This document shows, piece after piece, positions 35,595 to 45,900 of a DNA stretch of 64,000 bases (its first letter is position 1; every line of letters starts with the position of its first letter). The notes beneath the pieces were generated by a model. That model ran no database searches, was not told the DNA's origin, and saw only the letters and a list, made by a program, of their open reading frames with translations. Source of the DNA: Roseibacterium elongatum DSM 19469 (GTDB taxonomy: Bacteria; Pseudomonadota; Alphaproteobacteria; Rhodobacterales; Rhodobacteraceae); the NCBI RefSeq assembly GCF_000590925.1, contig NZ_CP004372.1:568001-632000 (forward strand), given 5' to 3'. A program made the translations under genes and the position numbers.

Positions 35595-37630
35595 TCAATG
35601 ATGCATCCCGTAGCGCAACGCGTCATGGATGCCCGCGTGGATGTTGCGTGAGGCGACGGCATCGCCGATCCGGTACAGGATGAACCCATCTTCCGCCTGC
35701 CTCGGAAACACAGACCCGCGCCCTGAAATCAGCGCCGCGTAATCCACCCGCCCCCGGTTCGCCGCATGCGGACGAAGGCCATGGTAGAGATCGTCATTTG
35801 CCGTCGTGCCATGCTCGGCCACCAGGTGGTCGACCACGCGCTCTTCTGTCCAGGCCGGCGCGAAATCGGACCCCAGCGTAACCCGCAGGCGGTTCCCCTC
35901 GCGCCGGACCGCGGTCACCCGCGTGTTGATCGTCAGGCGGCTGCCCGTCTCGTGCAAGGCACGCATATAGGGCACGTGATTGGTGCCGCCGATATCCGGC
36001 GCAAAGAACCGTTCGGGGCTGACCAGTTCCAGCGACGCGCCCGAGCGGGCGATCACCTCGGCCGCACTCATGCCGGGGTGGCCGCCATTGTCATCATAGA
36101 CCAGGACATCGCCCACGGGCTTCACGGCCCCCGCCAGGACATCCCAGCTGGAAACCGCGCAGTCCTGCCCGGCCATCTCGGGCATTTGCGGCAGGCCGCC
36201 GGTGGCCACGATCACCACCTCGGGGCTCAGGGCGATCACATCTTCGGCTTCGGCAAAGGCGTTGAACCGGATCTCGACACCCAGGCGGTCCAATTCCTGC
36301 AACCGCCAATCGACGATCCCGGCAAGGTCGCGCCGCCGCGGATTGGCCGTCAGCAGGTTCATCTGCCCCCCGGCGCGATCCGACGCTTCGAGGACCGTGA
36401 CCGCATGGCCGCGCTCGGCCGCAACGCGCGCCGCCTCCAGCCCTGCGGGCCCGGCCCCGACGACGACCACATGGCGCGAGACGGGCGCGCGCGGGATGTC
36501 ATGGGGCAGGACGGCTTCGCGCCCCGTGGCAGCGTTATGAATGCACAGCGCCTGCCCCCCTTCGTATATTCGGTCGAGGCAATAGGTCGCCCCCACGCAG
36601 GGACGGATTCGGTCTTCCTGCCCTGCCGCGATCTTGGCCCCGATATGCGGATCGGCGACATGGGCGCGGGTCATCCCCACCAGGTCGAGCTTGCCGCTGG
36701 CCACGGCATGGCGTGCCGTGGCGACATCGGCGATCTTGGCGGCGTGCAGGATCGGGATATCGACCTCGGACCTGATCTCGCCGGCAAAATCCAGATGTGG
36801 CGCAGATGGCATTCCCTGGATCGGGATCACCTCGGTCAGTTCCGCGTCGCTGGCCACGCGCCCGCGGATCAGATTGAGGAAATCGACCTTGCCCGAGCCT
36901 GCAAAGCGCCGCGCGATCTCGACCCCTTCGGCCCGCGACAAACCGGGGTCGAATTGCTCGTCCGCCACCATGCGCAGCCCCATGATAAAATCGGGGCCAA
37001 CCGCGTCACGGATCGCGTCGATGACCAGCCACGCAAAGCGCATGCGGTTGTCCAGGCTGCCGCCAAAGGCGTCATCGCGCCGGTTCTGATAGGGCGACCA
37101 GAAGGCATCGATCAGGTGGCCGTATGCCTCGAGTTCGATGCCATCGAGGCCCGCGGCCTGCATCCGCTGCGCCCCGCCGCATAATCGGCGACGATCCGGT
37201 CGATGTCCCAGTCCTCCATTTCCTTGGGAAAGGCGCGGTGCGCCGGTTCGCGCACCGCCGACGGGGCGACCACCGGTAGCCAGTCGCCCTTGTTCCAGGT
37301 CGTGCGCCATCCCAGATGCGTCAGCTGGATCATCACCGCGCAGCCATGGGCATGGCAGCCCTCGGTCAGGTCGCGCAAGGGCTGCACGATCTCGTCGCGA
37401 TAGGCATGCAGGTTGCCGAACGCCTCGGGGCTATCGGCGGACACGATGGCCGAACCGGCCGTCATCGTCAGGGCAAGCCCGCCCCTGGCCTTCTCGACAT
37501 GGTAAAGGCGGTATTGCTCAAGCGGCAGACCATTCTCGGAATAATTCGGCTCATGCGCGGTGGACATGAGCCGATTCTTCAAGGTCAGATGCTTGAGCTG
37601 AAAGGGCTGCAAAAGGGGATCGTCGGACAT
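35595..37630 (-). pseudogene. TMADH/NADH:flavin oxidoreductase-type demethylase, frameshifted at 37,172
   Basis: Together the two frames form about 678 residues. From ATG 37630 an FMN-binding OYE barrel (FQLKHLTLKNRLMSTAHEPN) runs to IVADYAAG; the sense strand has GGGG where GGGGG is needed (37,172-37,175), then AQRMQAAGLDGIELEAYGHL continues. Next comes an Fe-S region and an FAD/NAD domain (VVVVGAGPAGLEAARVAAER). The layout is that of trimethylamine dehydrogenase, dimethylglycine and stachydrine demethylases. The cluster reads CVGATYCLDR, so the central Cys of Cys-x2-Cys-x2-Cys is Ala. Substrate unknown, a methylated amine or betaine probable. The break looks like a homopolymer error. Confidence 0.8.
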
Positions 37631-37733
37631 GTCGGGCCTCGGCTGGTCGGCAAAAGCCTAGGCCACCCCCTCGGGATCACGAAAGCCCGGAACCGACATG
37701 TGCAGGTCGGAAAAGCCGGCTTTTCCACCGCCC

Positions 37734-38696
37734 TCAGGCGGTGATCCAGTCGAAAAACCCTTCGCCCGCCTCGGCGCGCAAGTCGGCGGCCATCTCGGCG
37801 CCCAGTTTCGCGCCATCCTCGATCGGCGCGGTGCGGTCGGCGGTCAGCACCTCGGACCCGTCGGGCCGCAGGATCTCGCCCCGCAGGCGCAGCATGGTGC
37901 CGTCCAGTTCGGCCAGACCGGCGATAGGGGTTTCGCAGGACCCGTCGAGACCGGCCAGAAAGGCCCGTTCGGCCGCAAGACGTTGCCCCGTAGGCCCATC
38001 ATGGATGGCCGCCAGCATCTCGGCGGCGCGCGTGTCGTCGATGCGCCGTTCGATCCCGATGGCGCCCTGTGCGACGGCCGGCAGCACATCCTCGACCTCG
38101 ATGGCCGATTTCACCACCTCGGTCATGCCCAGACGGCGCAGGCCCGCCATGGCGAGGAAGGTGGCATCCGCCACCCCGTCGCCCAGCTTTTTCATCCGCG
38201 TCTGCACATTGCCGCGAAACTCGACCACCTGCAGGTCGGGACGGCGCGCCTTGAGCTGGGCCCGGCGACGCAGCGACGAGGACCCCACGCGCGCGCCCTC
38301 GGGCAGCGCCGCAAGCGAATCGTGATTCAGCGAAACAAAGGCATCGCGCACGTCCTCGCGCGGCAGGTAGGTATCGAGGATCAAACCGGGCGGCTGTTCG
38401 ACCGGCATGTCCTTCATAGAATGCACCGCGATGTCGATCCCGCCGGTCAGCATCGCCTCTTCGATTTCCTTGGTGAAGAGACCCTTGCCGCCCAACTCTT
38501 TCAGGGGTTTGTCGGCATCGATGAGTCCACGGTCATCGCCGGTGGTCTTGATCACCACGATCTCGAATGCCTCTTCCGGCAAGTCGAAGGCGGCCATCAG
38601 GCGGGTTCGGGTTTCATAGGCCTGTGCCAGCGCCAGCGGCGAGCCACGGGTTCCGATCTTGAGGGGCGAGGCGGGGGTAGGCAGGTCGGTCGTCAT
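37734..38696 (-). CDS. hemC: Hydroxymethylbilane synthase (porphobilinogen deaminase)
   Basis: 320 residues, complete. IGTRGSPLALAQA, HSMKDMP, GSSSLRRRAQL and GSCETPIAGLA, whose Cys holds the dipyrromethane cofactor. It condenses four porphobilinogen units into hydroxymethylbilane in heme, bacteriochlorophyll and cobalamin synthesis. Divergent from hemE across a 122-base promoter region. Confidence 0.95.
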   Translation of the reverse strand: MTTDLPTPASPLKIGTRGSPLALAQAYETRTRLMAAFDLPEEAFEIVVIKTTGDDRGLIDADKPLKELGGKGLFTKEIEEAMLTGGIDIAVHSMKDMPVEQPPGLILDTYLPREDVRDAFVSLNHDSLAALPEGARVGSSSLRRRAQLKARRPDLQVVEFRGNVQTRMKKLGDGVADATFLAMAGLRRLGMTEVVKSAIEVEDVLPAVAQGAIGIERRIDDTRAAEMLAAIHDGPTGQRLAAERAFLAGLDGSCETPIAGLAELDGTMLRLRGEILRPDGSEVLTADRTAPIEDGAKLGAEMAADLRAEAGEGFFDWITA

Positions 38697-38733
38697 GTCA
38701 CTTCTCTACTAGTGTCAACGCGGGTTGTATATG

Positions 38734-38751
38734 TGTCAACTTTGCTTGACA
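38734..38751. promoter_or_regulatory. PpsR/CrtJ-like palindrome TGT-N12-ACA
   Basis: TGTCAACTTTGCTTGACA in the hemC-hemE divergent region fits the TGT-N12-ACA consensus of the PpsR/CrtJ redox repressor, with extended TGTC/GACA arms. Direct GTGTCAAC copies lie at 38,712 and 38,733. CrtJ is known to act on hem genes in Rhodobacter; relevance here is inference. Confidence 0.4.
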
Positions 38752-38818
38752 ATCGGGTTCGTCTTGACAGTTTTGGCGCGGGGCGAAACGGTGCCCCAAA
38801 CGACCCGAGGATGACCCG

Positions 38819-39850
38819 ATGACAGAAAAGAAGAAACTCCTGCGCAGCCTCGCAGGCGAGGCGATGGATGTGCCGCCCGTGTGGCTGATGCGCCAGGCGG
38901 GGCGTTACCTGCCCGAATACCGCGAAACGCGCGCGCAGGCGGGGGACTTCTTGTCGCTGTGCTACAATTCCGAGCTTGCGGCCGAGGTGACGCTGCAGCC
39001 GATCCGCCGCTACGGGTTCGATGCCGCGATTCTCTTTGCCGATATCCTGCTGATCCCCGACGCGCTGGGGGCCGATCTGTGGTTTGTCACCGGCGAGGGG
39101 CCGCGCCTGTCCACCATCACCGGGCCGGACGGCCTGAAGGCGCTGAAGGGCAAGGATGACATCCACGACCACCTTGCCCCGGTTTACGAGACCGTGCGAA
39201 TCCTGTCGCGGGAATTGCCCAGGGAAACCACGCTGATCGGCTTTGCCGGTGCGCCCTGGACGGTGGCGACTTACATGATTGCCGGACGCGGCACGCCCGA
39301 CCAGGGGCCGGCCCACGCCCTGCGCGAAAGCGATCCCGACACCTTTGGCGCGCTGATCGAGCTGCTGACCGAGGCGACCATCGAATATCTCGACATGCAG
39401 GTCAAAGCCGGGGCCGAGGTGGTCAAGATCTTCGACAGCTGGGCCGGGTCGCTGAAGGGCGAGGCGTTCGACCGTTTCGCGCTGGAACCCGCCAAGCGCA
39501 TCACCGCCGAGATGAAGCGCCGCAACCCCGGCCTGCCGGTCATCGCCTTCCCGCGCGAAGCGGGCGATAAATACATCGGTTTCGCCAAGGCCGTCGACGC
39601 CGATTGCGTCGCCATCGACACCAAGGTCGCGCCCGAATGGGCCGCCGAACACCTACAACCCGACAGCTGCGTTCAGGGCAATCTCGACCCCAAGCTGATG
39701 GTCGAGGGCGGCCAGCGCCTGATCGACGAGGCGCGCCACATCGTCGACGCGCTCAAGGGCGGGCCGCACATCTTCAACCTTGGCCACGGCATCACCCCCG
39801 ATGCCGACCCTGAGAACGTGCATGTCCTGCTCGAGGCCATTCGCGGCTAG
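38819..39850 (+). CDS. hemE: Uroporphyrinogen decarboxylase
   Basis: 343 residues, complete. [17 protein letters not shown] with the invariant Arg pair, [32 protein letters not shown], and FDSWAGSL. It decarboxylates uroporphyrinogen III to coproporphyrinogen III in the cytoplasm. ATG 38819 follows GAGGATGACCCG. The next gene starts 6 bases after its stop. Confidence 0.95.
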   Translation: MTEKKKLLRSLAGEAMDVPPVWLMRQAGRYLPEYRETRAQAGDFLSLCYNSELAAEVTLQPIRRYGFDAAILFADILLIPDALGADLWFVTGEGPRLSTITGPDGLKALKGKDDIHDHLAPVYETVRILSRELPRETTLIGFAGAPWTVATYMIAGRGTPDQGPAHALRESDPDTFGALIELLTEATIEYLDMQVKAGAEVVKIFDSWAGSLKGEAFDRFALEPAKRITAEMKRRNPGLPVIAFPREAGDKYIGFAKAVDADCVAIDTKVAPEWAAEHLQPDSCVQGNLDPKLMVEGGQRLIDEARHIVDALKGGPHIFNLGHGITPDADPENVHVLLEAIRG

Positions 39851-39856
39851 CGCCGC

Positions 39857-41035
39857 GTGACAGCGCGGCCCGATGTCGCGGTGGTGGGGCGGGGCCTGAT
39901 GGGCACCGCCTGCGCCCGGCATCTGGCCGAGGCCGGGCATACCGTCTTCCTGATCGGCCCCGACGAACCGGAGAACCCGTCCCGCTTCGACGGCCCGTTC
40001 GCCAGCCATCACGACGCGGGCCGCATCACGCGCGGACTGGCCGAAAAGGCGGATTGGTCACGCCTCGCCCTTCGATCCATCGACCGATACGCGATGCTGG
40101 AAGAGGCACTGGGCGAGTCGTTCTATAGCCCCTGCGGTGTCATGATGGCTGGTCCGCTGAATGGGCCGGGGGCCGAGTTCACACGCGGCTTCCTTGGGGC
40201 GGCCAAGCGCCTCGCCCTGCCGCACGAGCGGATCGACGGCGACGCGCTTGACGCCCGTTTCCCCTATTTCCGCTTTCCAGCCGATACTGTCGCCGCGTGG
40301 GAGGCACTGGGCGGCTGGATCGACCCGCGTGCCTTGCGCCGCGCCGAAGAGGTCTGCGCCACGCGCGCGGGCGCAACCGTGATCCGCGACACTGCCGCTG
40401 GGCTGGCCGGTGATACACTCACCCTTGGCAGCGGCGACATTGTCACCGCAGGCCATGTCGTCATGGCAACGGGCGGCTATGCCCGCACCTCGGGGCTGTT
40501 GCCCGCTCGACCGGCCATGGCGGTCTACGCCCGGACGGTCGTGCTTGCGGAGCTTGATCCACAACAGGCCGCGCGCCTGGGTGGAATGCCGTCCCTTATC
40601 GCGATGCCCGAGGGCGGGCGGATGGACGACGACGTCTACCTGCTGCCGCCAATCCGCTACCCCGATGGCAGGACCTATCTCAAGATCGGCGGCGAGCCGG
40701 TATCGCCCCGCCTGGAAACAGATGCCGAGATGACCGCATGGTTCCAGTCTGCGGGCAGCGCCGCGGCGGGCGAGATGCTGAGCGCGCAGCTGAGCGTCCT
40801 GATGCCCGGGCTGCACCCGCGCCACCTGCACTGCGCGGCCTGCGTCGTCAGCTTCACCGAAACCGGCTATCCCTATATCGAACGGCTGACCGACAGGCTG
40901 ACGATCCTGACCGGCGGCAATGGCGCCGCCGCCAAATCCTGCGACGAGATCGGGCGCCTCGGTGCCATCGCGGCCACCGGCGGCGACCTGTCGGCCGAGG
41001 GCTACGATACCGATTTCAGGGCCGTCTTCGCCTGA
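39857..41035 (+). CDS. FAD-dependent oxidoreductase (DAO/sarcosine oxidase-like)
   Basis: 392 residues from GTG 39857. Begins with an FAD Rossmann loop VVGRGLMGTACARHLAEAGH, and ends with a second flavin-contact region (RLTILTGGNGAAAKSCDEIG). Family D-amino-acid/sarcosine oxidase, which oxidises secondary or tertiary amino groups. Substrate not readable. Probably co-transcribed with hemE. Confidence 0.75.
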   Translation: MTARPDVAVVGRGLMGTACARHLAEAGHTVFLIGPDEPENPSRFDGPFASHHDAGRITRGLAEKADWSRLALRSIDRYAMLEEALGESFYSPCGVMMAGPLNGPGAEFTRGFLGAAKRLALPHERIDGDALDARFPYFRFPADTVAAWEALGGWIDPRALRRAEEVCATRAGATVIRDTAAGLAGDTLTLGSGDIVTAGHVVMATGGYARTSGLLPARPAMAVYARTVVLAELDPQQAARLGGMPSLIAMPEGGRMDDDVYLLPPIRYPDGRTYLKIGGEPVSPRLETDAEMTAWFQSAGSAAAGEMLSAQLSVLMPGLHPRHLHCAACVVSFTETGYPYIERLTDRLTILTGGNGAAAKSCDEIGRLGAIAATGGDLSAEGYDTDFRAVFA

Positions 41036-41039
41036 CCTC

Positions 41040-41921
41040 TCAGGTCCACTTGGCGATGGGCGGCAGGCTCATCAGCACGGCGTTCGCATCGTGCCCTGTT
41101 TCCAGCCCGAATTTCGTACCCCGGTCATAGACGAGGTTGTACTCGGCATAGAGCCCGCGATGCACCAACTGCCTTTCGCGATCTTCCTCGGTGAACGGCA
41201 TGTGCTTGCGCCGTTCGACACAGCCCAGGAATGCCGGCAGAAACGCCCGCCCGACATCCTGGGTAAAGGCGAAATCCGCCTCCCAGTCGCCGGTGTTCAG
41301 ATCGTCGTAGAAGATCCCGCCGACCCCGCGCGCGCGGTGGCGATGCGGCACGTAGAAGTATTCGTCGGCCCAGTCCTTGAAACGCGGATACAGATCCGCG
41401 CCATGCGGGTCGCAATGCTCCTTCAACACGGCATGGAAGTGTTCCGTATCCTCGGCGTATTCGATCGCCGGGTTCAGATCTGACCCGCCCCCGAACCACC
41501 ACGCCACCGGGGTCCAGAACATGCGCGTGTTCATGTGGACGGCGGGCACGTGCGGGTTCTGCATATGCGCGACCAGGCTGATCCCCGACGCCCAGAAAGT
41601 CGGGTCGTCCTTCAGCCCCGACAGATCCTTGCGCGCGGCCATGGCCGCCACGGCGCGCTCGCCCAACTGCCCGTGCACGGTCGAGACATTCACACCCACC
41701 TTCTCGAAGACGCGCCCGCCGCGCATCACGCTCATCAGCCCGCCCCCGGCATCCGAGCCGTCCTCGGACTGGCGCCTGGTTTCGGTCACTTCAAACCGCC
41801 CGGCGGGTGCTGGGCCGCCTTGCGCATCTTCAAGGGCTTCGAAGGCGGCGACGATCTCGTCCCTCAATCTTCGAAACCACTGCGAAGCGCGGGCTTTTCG
41901 GTCGTCGAACTGGTCGGTCAT
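41040..41921 (-). CDS. hemF: Aerobic coproporphyrinogen III oxidase
   Basis: 293 residues, complete HemF: GGGLMSVMRGGRVFEKVGVN, HMNTRMFWTPVAWWFGGGSDLNP, DEYFYVPHRHRARGVGGIFYD, and VHRGLYAEYNLVYDRGTKFGL. Oxygen-dependent step from coproporphyrinogen to protoporphyrinogen; the window also has hemN for low oxygen, so both modes are covered. Convergent with the FAD gene, 4 bases apart. Confidence 0.95.
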   Translation of the reverse strand: MTDQFDDRKARASQWFRRLRDEIVAAFEALEDAQGGPAPAGRFEVTETRRQSEDGSDAGGGLMSVMRGGRVFEKVGVNVSTVHGQLGERAVAAMAARKDLSGLKDDPTFWASGISLVAHMQNPHVPAVHMNTRMFWTPVAWWFGGGSDLNPAIEYAEDTEHFHAVLKEHCDPHGADLYPRFKDWADEYFYVPHRHRARGVGGIFYDDLNTGDWEADFAFTQDVGRAFLPAFLGCVERRKHMPFTEEDRERQLVHRGLYAEYNLVYDRGTKFGLETGHDANAVLMSLPPIAKWT

Positions 41922-42051
41922 TGCGGGCCTCTCCCGGGGCGTCTGGAACTCCGTTGTGCCTGACTAGCACCTCAACGCCGGGCTTGCTATCCGGCGCGGC
42001 AGGCGGCGTCGCACGGACCTGACGGCAGGGCGCGTTTCACCATGGATTTCC

Positions 42052-43467
42052 GTGCGCCTTTCGCGTAGTATCGAAAAAACGCCGCGTCAGACGGCACCCC
42101 GAGGCAGAACGAGCAGCTTCGTGCAAACCGGAAGATTTCTCACCGCCCTGATGGGGCTGATCCTATGTGTCGTGCTGGGTGTGACCGCACCGGCACGAGC
42201 CGCCCCCTATGCCGCCATGGTGATGGATGCCCGCACCGGCGAGGTGCTGCATTCGCGCAACGCCGACACGCGCCTTCACCCCGCCTCCCTGACCAAGATG
42301 ATGACGCTCTACATCGCGTTCGAGGCGGTCCGCCTTGGGGAAATCGGCCTGGACACACCGGTCCGCATTTCGGCCAACGCGGCGGCCGAGCCGCCCTCGC
42401 GCCTCGGTCTGCGCTCGGGCAGCACCATCCGCTTTCGCTTTCTCATCCGGGCCGCCGCCATCCGCTCGGCCAATGATGCGGCCACCGCCATCGGCGAGGC
42501 GATCGAAGGGTCCGAAGCCGCCTTTGCCCGCCGCATGACCCGCACGGCGCGCGCCCTCGGCATGACGCGAACGACCTTTCGCAACGCGCACGGCCTGACC
42601 AGCGACGGTCACCTTTCGACCGCGCGCGACATGACGATCCTCGGGCGGCGGATGGTGTATGACTACCCGCAATACTACAACATCTTCTCGCGGCGCGAGG
42701 ATGACGCCGGCATCGCCACGATCCGCAACACCAACCGCGCGGTTCTCAACGCCTATGCCGGGGCGGACGGGATCAAGACGGGCTATACGCGGGCCGCGGG
42801 CTTCAACCTCGTGGCCTCGGCGCAGCGCGGACGGGAACGGATCATCGCCACGGTGTTCGGCGGACGCTCGGCGGCGTGGCGCAATCAGCGCATCATGGAA
42901 TTGCTGGACATGGGTTTCGACAGGGCGCCAAGCCGCGCGCCGGTCCGAACGCCACCGCTTCCGTCCTACCCCGATGGCGGTGCGAGCAACGGCGCGGTCG
43001 CCCGCAGCCTGCGCCCGGTGCCCCGCCCCGGTCCATCGGCCCCATCGCCTGAATTGCTGGCCGCCATTGGCGAAGCGGTCGGCGAAGTCCTGACCGAGGT
43101 CGAGACGGCCACCGCCACCGAGGTCCCCAGCCTTCCCCCGACACCGAGGCCGGAGCCTCAAGCCGCCCTCGACGTGCCGCCGCGCCCCCAGCCCACCGCG
43201 CCCGAGGTCATCACCCGCGCCTCCTCGACCGGCAGCCGTCTATACGGCGTGTCGCTGGGGCGGCAGCCGTCGCACCATGCCGCCGAACGCTTGCTGTTGC
43301 GCACCGCACTGGCCGAGCTGGGCACATTCGACGATGCCTTGCGCCGCGTGGTTCAACGCTCTGGCGGGTACGAGGCCCGCTTTGCCGGCATGACCGAGAC
43401 TCAGGCGGCGCGCGCCTGCGCCAGGCTGGCCGCCCGCAACGTGACCTGCGAGATGTTCGGCCCCTGA
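42052..43467 (+). CDS. D-alanyl-D-alanine carboxypeptidase with C-terminal SPOR domain
   Basis: 471 residues. GTG 42052 start with a hydrophobic segment (LTALMGLILCVVLGVTAPARA) that is a signal peptide; a shorter start at GTG 42121 is possible. Penicillin-binding motifs: SLTKMM (Ser-x2-Lys), SAN and KTGYT. A Pro-rich linker follows and the last 75 residues have the SPOR pattern (LYGVSLGRQPSHHAAERLLLR…ARFAGMTETQA) that binds denuded peptidoglycan at division sites. It trims peptidoglycan stem peptides in the periplasm. Confidence 0.88.
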   Translation: MRLSRSIEKTPRQTAPRGRTSSFVQTGRFLTALMGLILCVVLGVTAPARAAPYAAMVMDARTGEVLHSRNADTRLHPASLTKMMTLYIAFEAVRLGEIGLDTPVRISANAAAEPPSRLGLRSGSTIRFRFLIRAAAIRSANDAATAIGEAIEGSEAAFARRMTRTARALGMTRTTFRNAHGLTSDGHLSTARDMTILGRRMVYDYPQYYNIFSRREDDAGIATIRNTNRAVLNAYAGADGIKTGYTRAAGFNLVASAQRGRERIIATVFGGRSAAWRNQRIMELLDMGFDRAPSRAPVRTPPLPSYPDGGASNGAVARSLRPVPRPGPSAPSPELLAAIGEAVGEVLTEVETATATEVPSLPPTPRPEPQAALDVPPRPQPTAPEVITRASSTGSRLYGVSLGRQPSHHAAERLLLRTALAELGTFDDALRRVVQRSGGYEARFAGMTETQAARACARLAARNVTCEMFGP

Positions 43468-43519
43468 AGATCGAGGCGGGGACACGTTCGTGACCGCCGC
43501 CCCCCCAACGCGCGTGGCC

Positions 43520-43678
43520 TCATTTCTTGGGCTTGTCGTCGTAATCCTCGGACAAGATGCGGTTGGCATCCCCGTCGGGGTCGTCGAACTGCCCGCGGCG
43601 CAGCATCCAGAAGAAAAAGGCCAGTCCGAGCAACCCGAGAAACAGGCTGACGGGGATGAGCAGGCCGAGAATGTCCAT
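43520..43678 (-). CDS. ccoS: cbb3 oxidase assembly protein CcoS
   Basis: 52 residues: MDILGLLIPVSLFLGLLGLA, one membrane helix, then FFFWMLRRGQFDDPDGDANR and a charged tail ending KPKK. This matches CcoS (FixS), needed to insert heme and copper into cbb3 oxidase. It follows ccoI by 8 bases, last gene of ccoGHIS. Confidence 0.9.
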   Translation of the reverse strand: MDILGLLIPVSLFLGLLGLAFFFWMLRRGQFDDPDGDANRILSEDYDDKPKK

Positions 43679-43686
43679 GGGTGTCT

Positions 43687-45885
43687 TTACCTGAGCCGCA
43701 GAGCGTTCAGCGACACCGTAATCGAAGACAGCGACATGGCCAAGGCCGCGATCAGCGGCGTGGCAAGCCCCGCCACCGCCAAGGGCACGGCCAAGACGTT
43801 ATAGACCGTCGCAATCGAGAAATTCTCGTGAATGCGCTTGGCGGCCGAGACCGAGGTGGTGACCGCATCACCGATCGGGGCCAGGCTGCGCCCCATCAGC
43901 ACCATGTCCGATGCCGTGCGCGCCGCATCCAGCGCCGAGGCCGGCGAAATCGACACATGCGCCGCCGCCAGCGCCGCGGTGTCGTTCAGCCCGTCACCCA
44001 CCATCAGCACCTTGGCGCCCTCGGCCGCCAGATCGGCCACCAGCGCGGCCTTTTCCTCGGGCAGGGCCTCGGCGATGACCTCGTCGATGCCCATGCGACC
44101 GGCGAACCGGGTCACGGCCCCCTTGGTATCGCCCGAGATCAGGATCACCCGCTTGCCATCGGCCTTGAGCGCGGCGACGGTTTCCTCGGCCCCCTCGCGC
44201 AACGTGTCGGTAAAGCGCACCGTGCGCGGCGCCTGATCGCCGATCTTTAGGAAACTTGCCGTCATGTCGGGGGCCTCGGCCCCGAGCCACGCCGCGCGGC
44301 CAAGGCGCACGGGCTTATCATGCCACAGGCCTTCCACCCCGTAACCGGGGCGTTCGACCAGGTCGGTCACGGTGGCGGGCTGCAGGCCCCTGGCCCTGAG
44401 CGCGACCGCCAAGGCATCGGCCAGCGGATGCGAGGAGACTTCGGCCAGCGCCAGGGCAACCCGCAGATCCCCCTCGGGCAGATCCTCGAGGCCCACGGGA
44501 TCGGGCGTGCCGGTGGTCAGCGTGCCGGTCTTGTCGAACACGACGGTATCGGCCTCGGCCAGACGTTCCAGGGCCGTGCCCTTCTTGATCAGCAACCCCT
44601 TGCGAAACAGACGCCCCGACGCGGCGGTGGTGACCGCAGGCACGGCCAACCCGAGGGCGCAGGGACAGGTGATGATCAGAACCGCCGCCGCGATGTTCAG
44701 CGACACCCGCAGGTCCTGCGTGCCGATATACCATCCCACGGCGGCCACGACCGACAGGATATGCACGCCCGGCGCATAGAGCTTGGCGGCCCTGTCGGCG
44801 AGAGAGTTGTAATTCGACCGCCCCGACTCGGCCACGGCGACCAGATCGGCGATACGGTGCAACGAGGTGTCGCGGCCCGCCGCCTGTACCTGCACCAGCA
44901 ATGGGCCGGTCAGATTGACCTCGCCGGCGCTGACCACCTGACCGGGGCCGGCATAAACGGGCAGGCTCTCTCCGGTCATCAGGGACCGGTCCAGCTCGGA
45001 CTGCCCCTCGGTCACGACGCCATCGACGGGAATGCGGCCACCGGGCTTGACCCGGACGATGTCGCCCACCGCCAGGTCCGAGGCGGCCACCGTTTCCTCG
45101 GTGCCGTCGGACAGGATGCGCACGGCGCGCGGCACTTCCAACGCGGCCAGTTCCTGCGCGGCCGACCGCGCCGAGGCACGCGTGCGATGGTCGAGATACC
45201 GCCCCGCCAAAAGAAAGGTGCACAGCGCGATAGCCGCATCGAAATAGGCATGCTCGCCCGATTGAGTCGTCTCGTAAAGCGAGGTGCCCACCGCCAGCAC
45301 GATGGCCAGCGTGATCGGCACGTCCATGTTCAGCCGCCCGCCCCTGAGCGCCGACCAGGCCGACAGGTAGAAGGGCTGGCCCGAAAAGATCACGGCCGGG
45401 ATCGCAATGCCCGCCGAGATCCAGTGCATCATGTCCCGCGTGACGCCCTCGGCCCCGGCCCAGACGGCCACGGACAAGAGCATTACGTTCATCATCGCGA
45501 AAAAGGCCACCGCCAGACGCATCAGCAGATCGCGCCCGGCCCGGTCCGCGGCGGTCGTGGCCAGGACGCCGGGGTCAAGCTCGTGGGCCTCATAGCCCGC
45601 CGCCTCGAGGACCTGTGTCAGATCATCGGGGGTCACGCCGGGCTCGGCCTCGACGGCGGCGCGGCGCAGGGTCAGGTTCACCCGCGCCTCCTTGACGCCC
45701 GGAATGCCGCGCAGCGCCTTTTCCACGCCCGAGATGCAGCCCGCGCAGTGAATCCCCGGCAGCGACAGCATCAGCGTCGCGTCTTTCGGCAACTCGGCCA
45801 GATGTTCGGCCGCCGGGGCGACGTTGCAGGCCGGGCAGGCCCCTGGCCGGGCCCGTTCCTGAGCATGATCGAAGGTGACGGTCAT
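43687..45885 (-). CDS. ccoI: Copper P1B-ATPase for cbb3 oxidase assembly
   Basis: 732 residues. N-terminal CPAC and heavy-metal domain GIHCAGCISGVEK, eight helices with ITCPCALGLAVP, DKTGTLTTG, and VGDGLNDTAAL. The context (ccoGHIS) marks it as CcoI/FixI, a slow copper exporter that supplies CuB to the oxidase, distinct from the detoxifying CopA at 26.7-29.2 kb. Confidence 0.95.
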   Translation of the reverse strand: MTVTFDHAQERARPGACPACNVAPAAEHLAELPKDATLMLSLPGIHCAGCISGVEKALRGIPGVKEARVNLTLRRAAVEAEPGVTPDDLTQVLEAAGYEAHELDPGVLATTAADRAGRDLLMRLAVAFFAMMNVMLLSVAVWAGAEGVTRDMMHWISAGIAIPAVIFSGQPFYLSAWSALRGGRLNMDVPITLAIVLAVGTSLYETTQSGEHAYFDAAIALCTFLLAGRYLDHRTRASARSAAQELAALEVPRAVRILSDGTEETVAASDLAVGDIVRVKPGGRIPVDGVVTEGQSELDRSLMTGESLPVYAGPGQVVSAGEVNLTGPLLVQVQAAGRDTSLHRIADLVAVAESGRSNYNSLADRAAKLYAPGVHILSVVAAVGWYIGTQDLRVSLNIAAAVLIITCPCALGLAVPAVTTAASGRLFRKGLLIKKGTALERLAEADTVVFDKTGTLTTGTPDPVGLEDLPEGDLRVALALAEVSSHPLADALAVALRARGLQPATVTDLVERPGYGVEGLWHDKPVRLGRAAWLGAEAPDMTASFLKIGDQAPRTVRFTDTLREGAEETVAALKADGKRVILISGDTKGAVTRFAGRMGIDEVIAEALPEEKAALVADLAAEGAKVLMVGDGLNDTAALAAAHVSISPASALDAARTASDMVLMGRSLAPIGDAVTTSVSAAKRIHENFSIATVYNVLAVPLAVAGLATPLIAALAMSLSSITVSLNALRLR

Positions 45886-45900
45886 TGCCCGATCCTTTGG

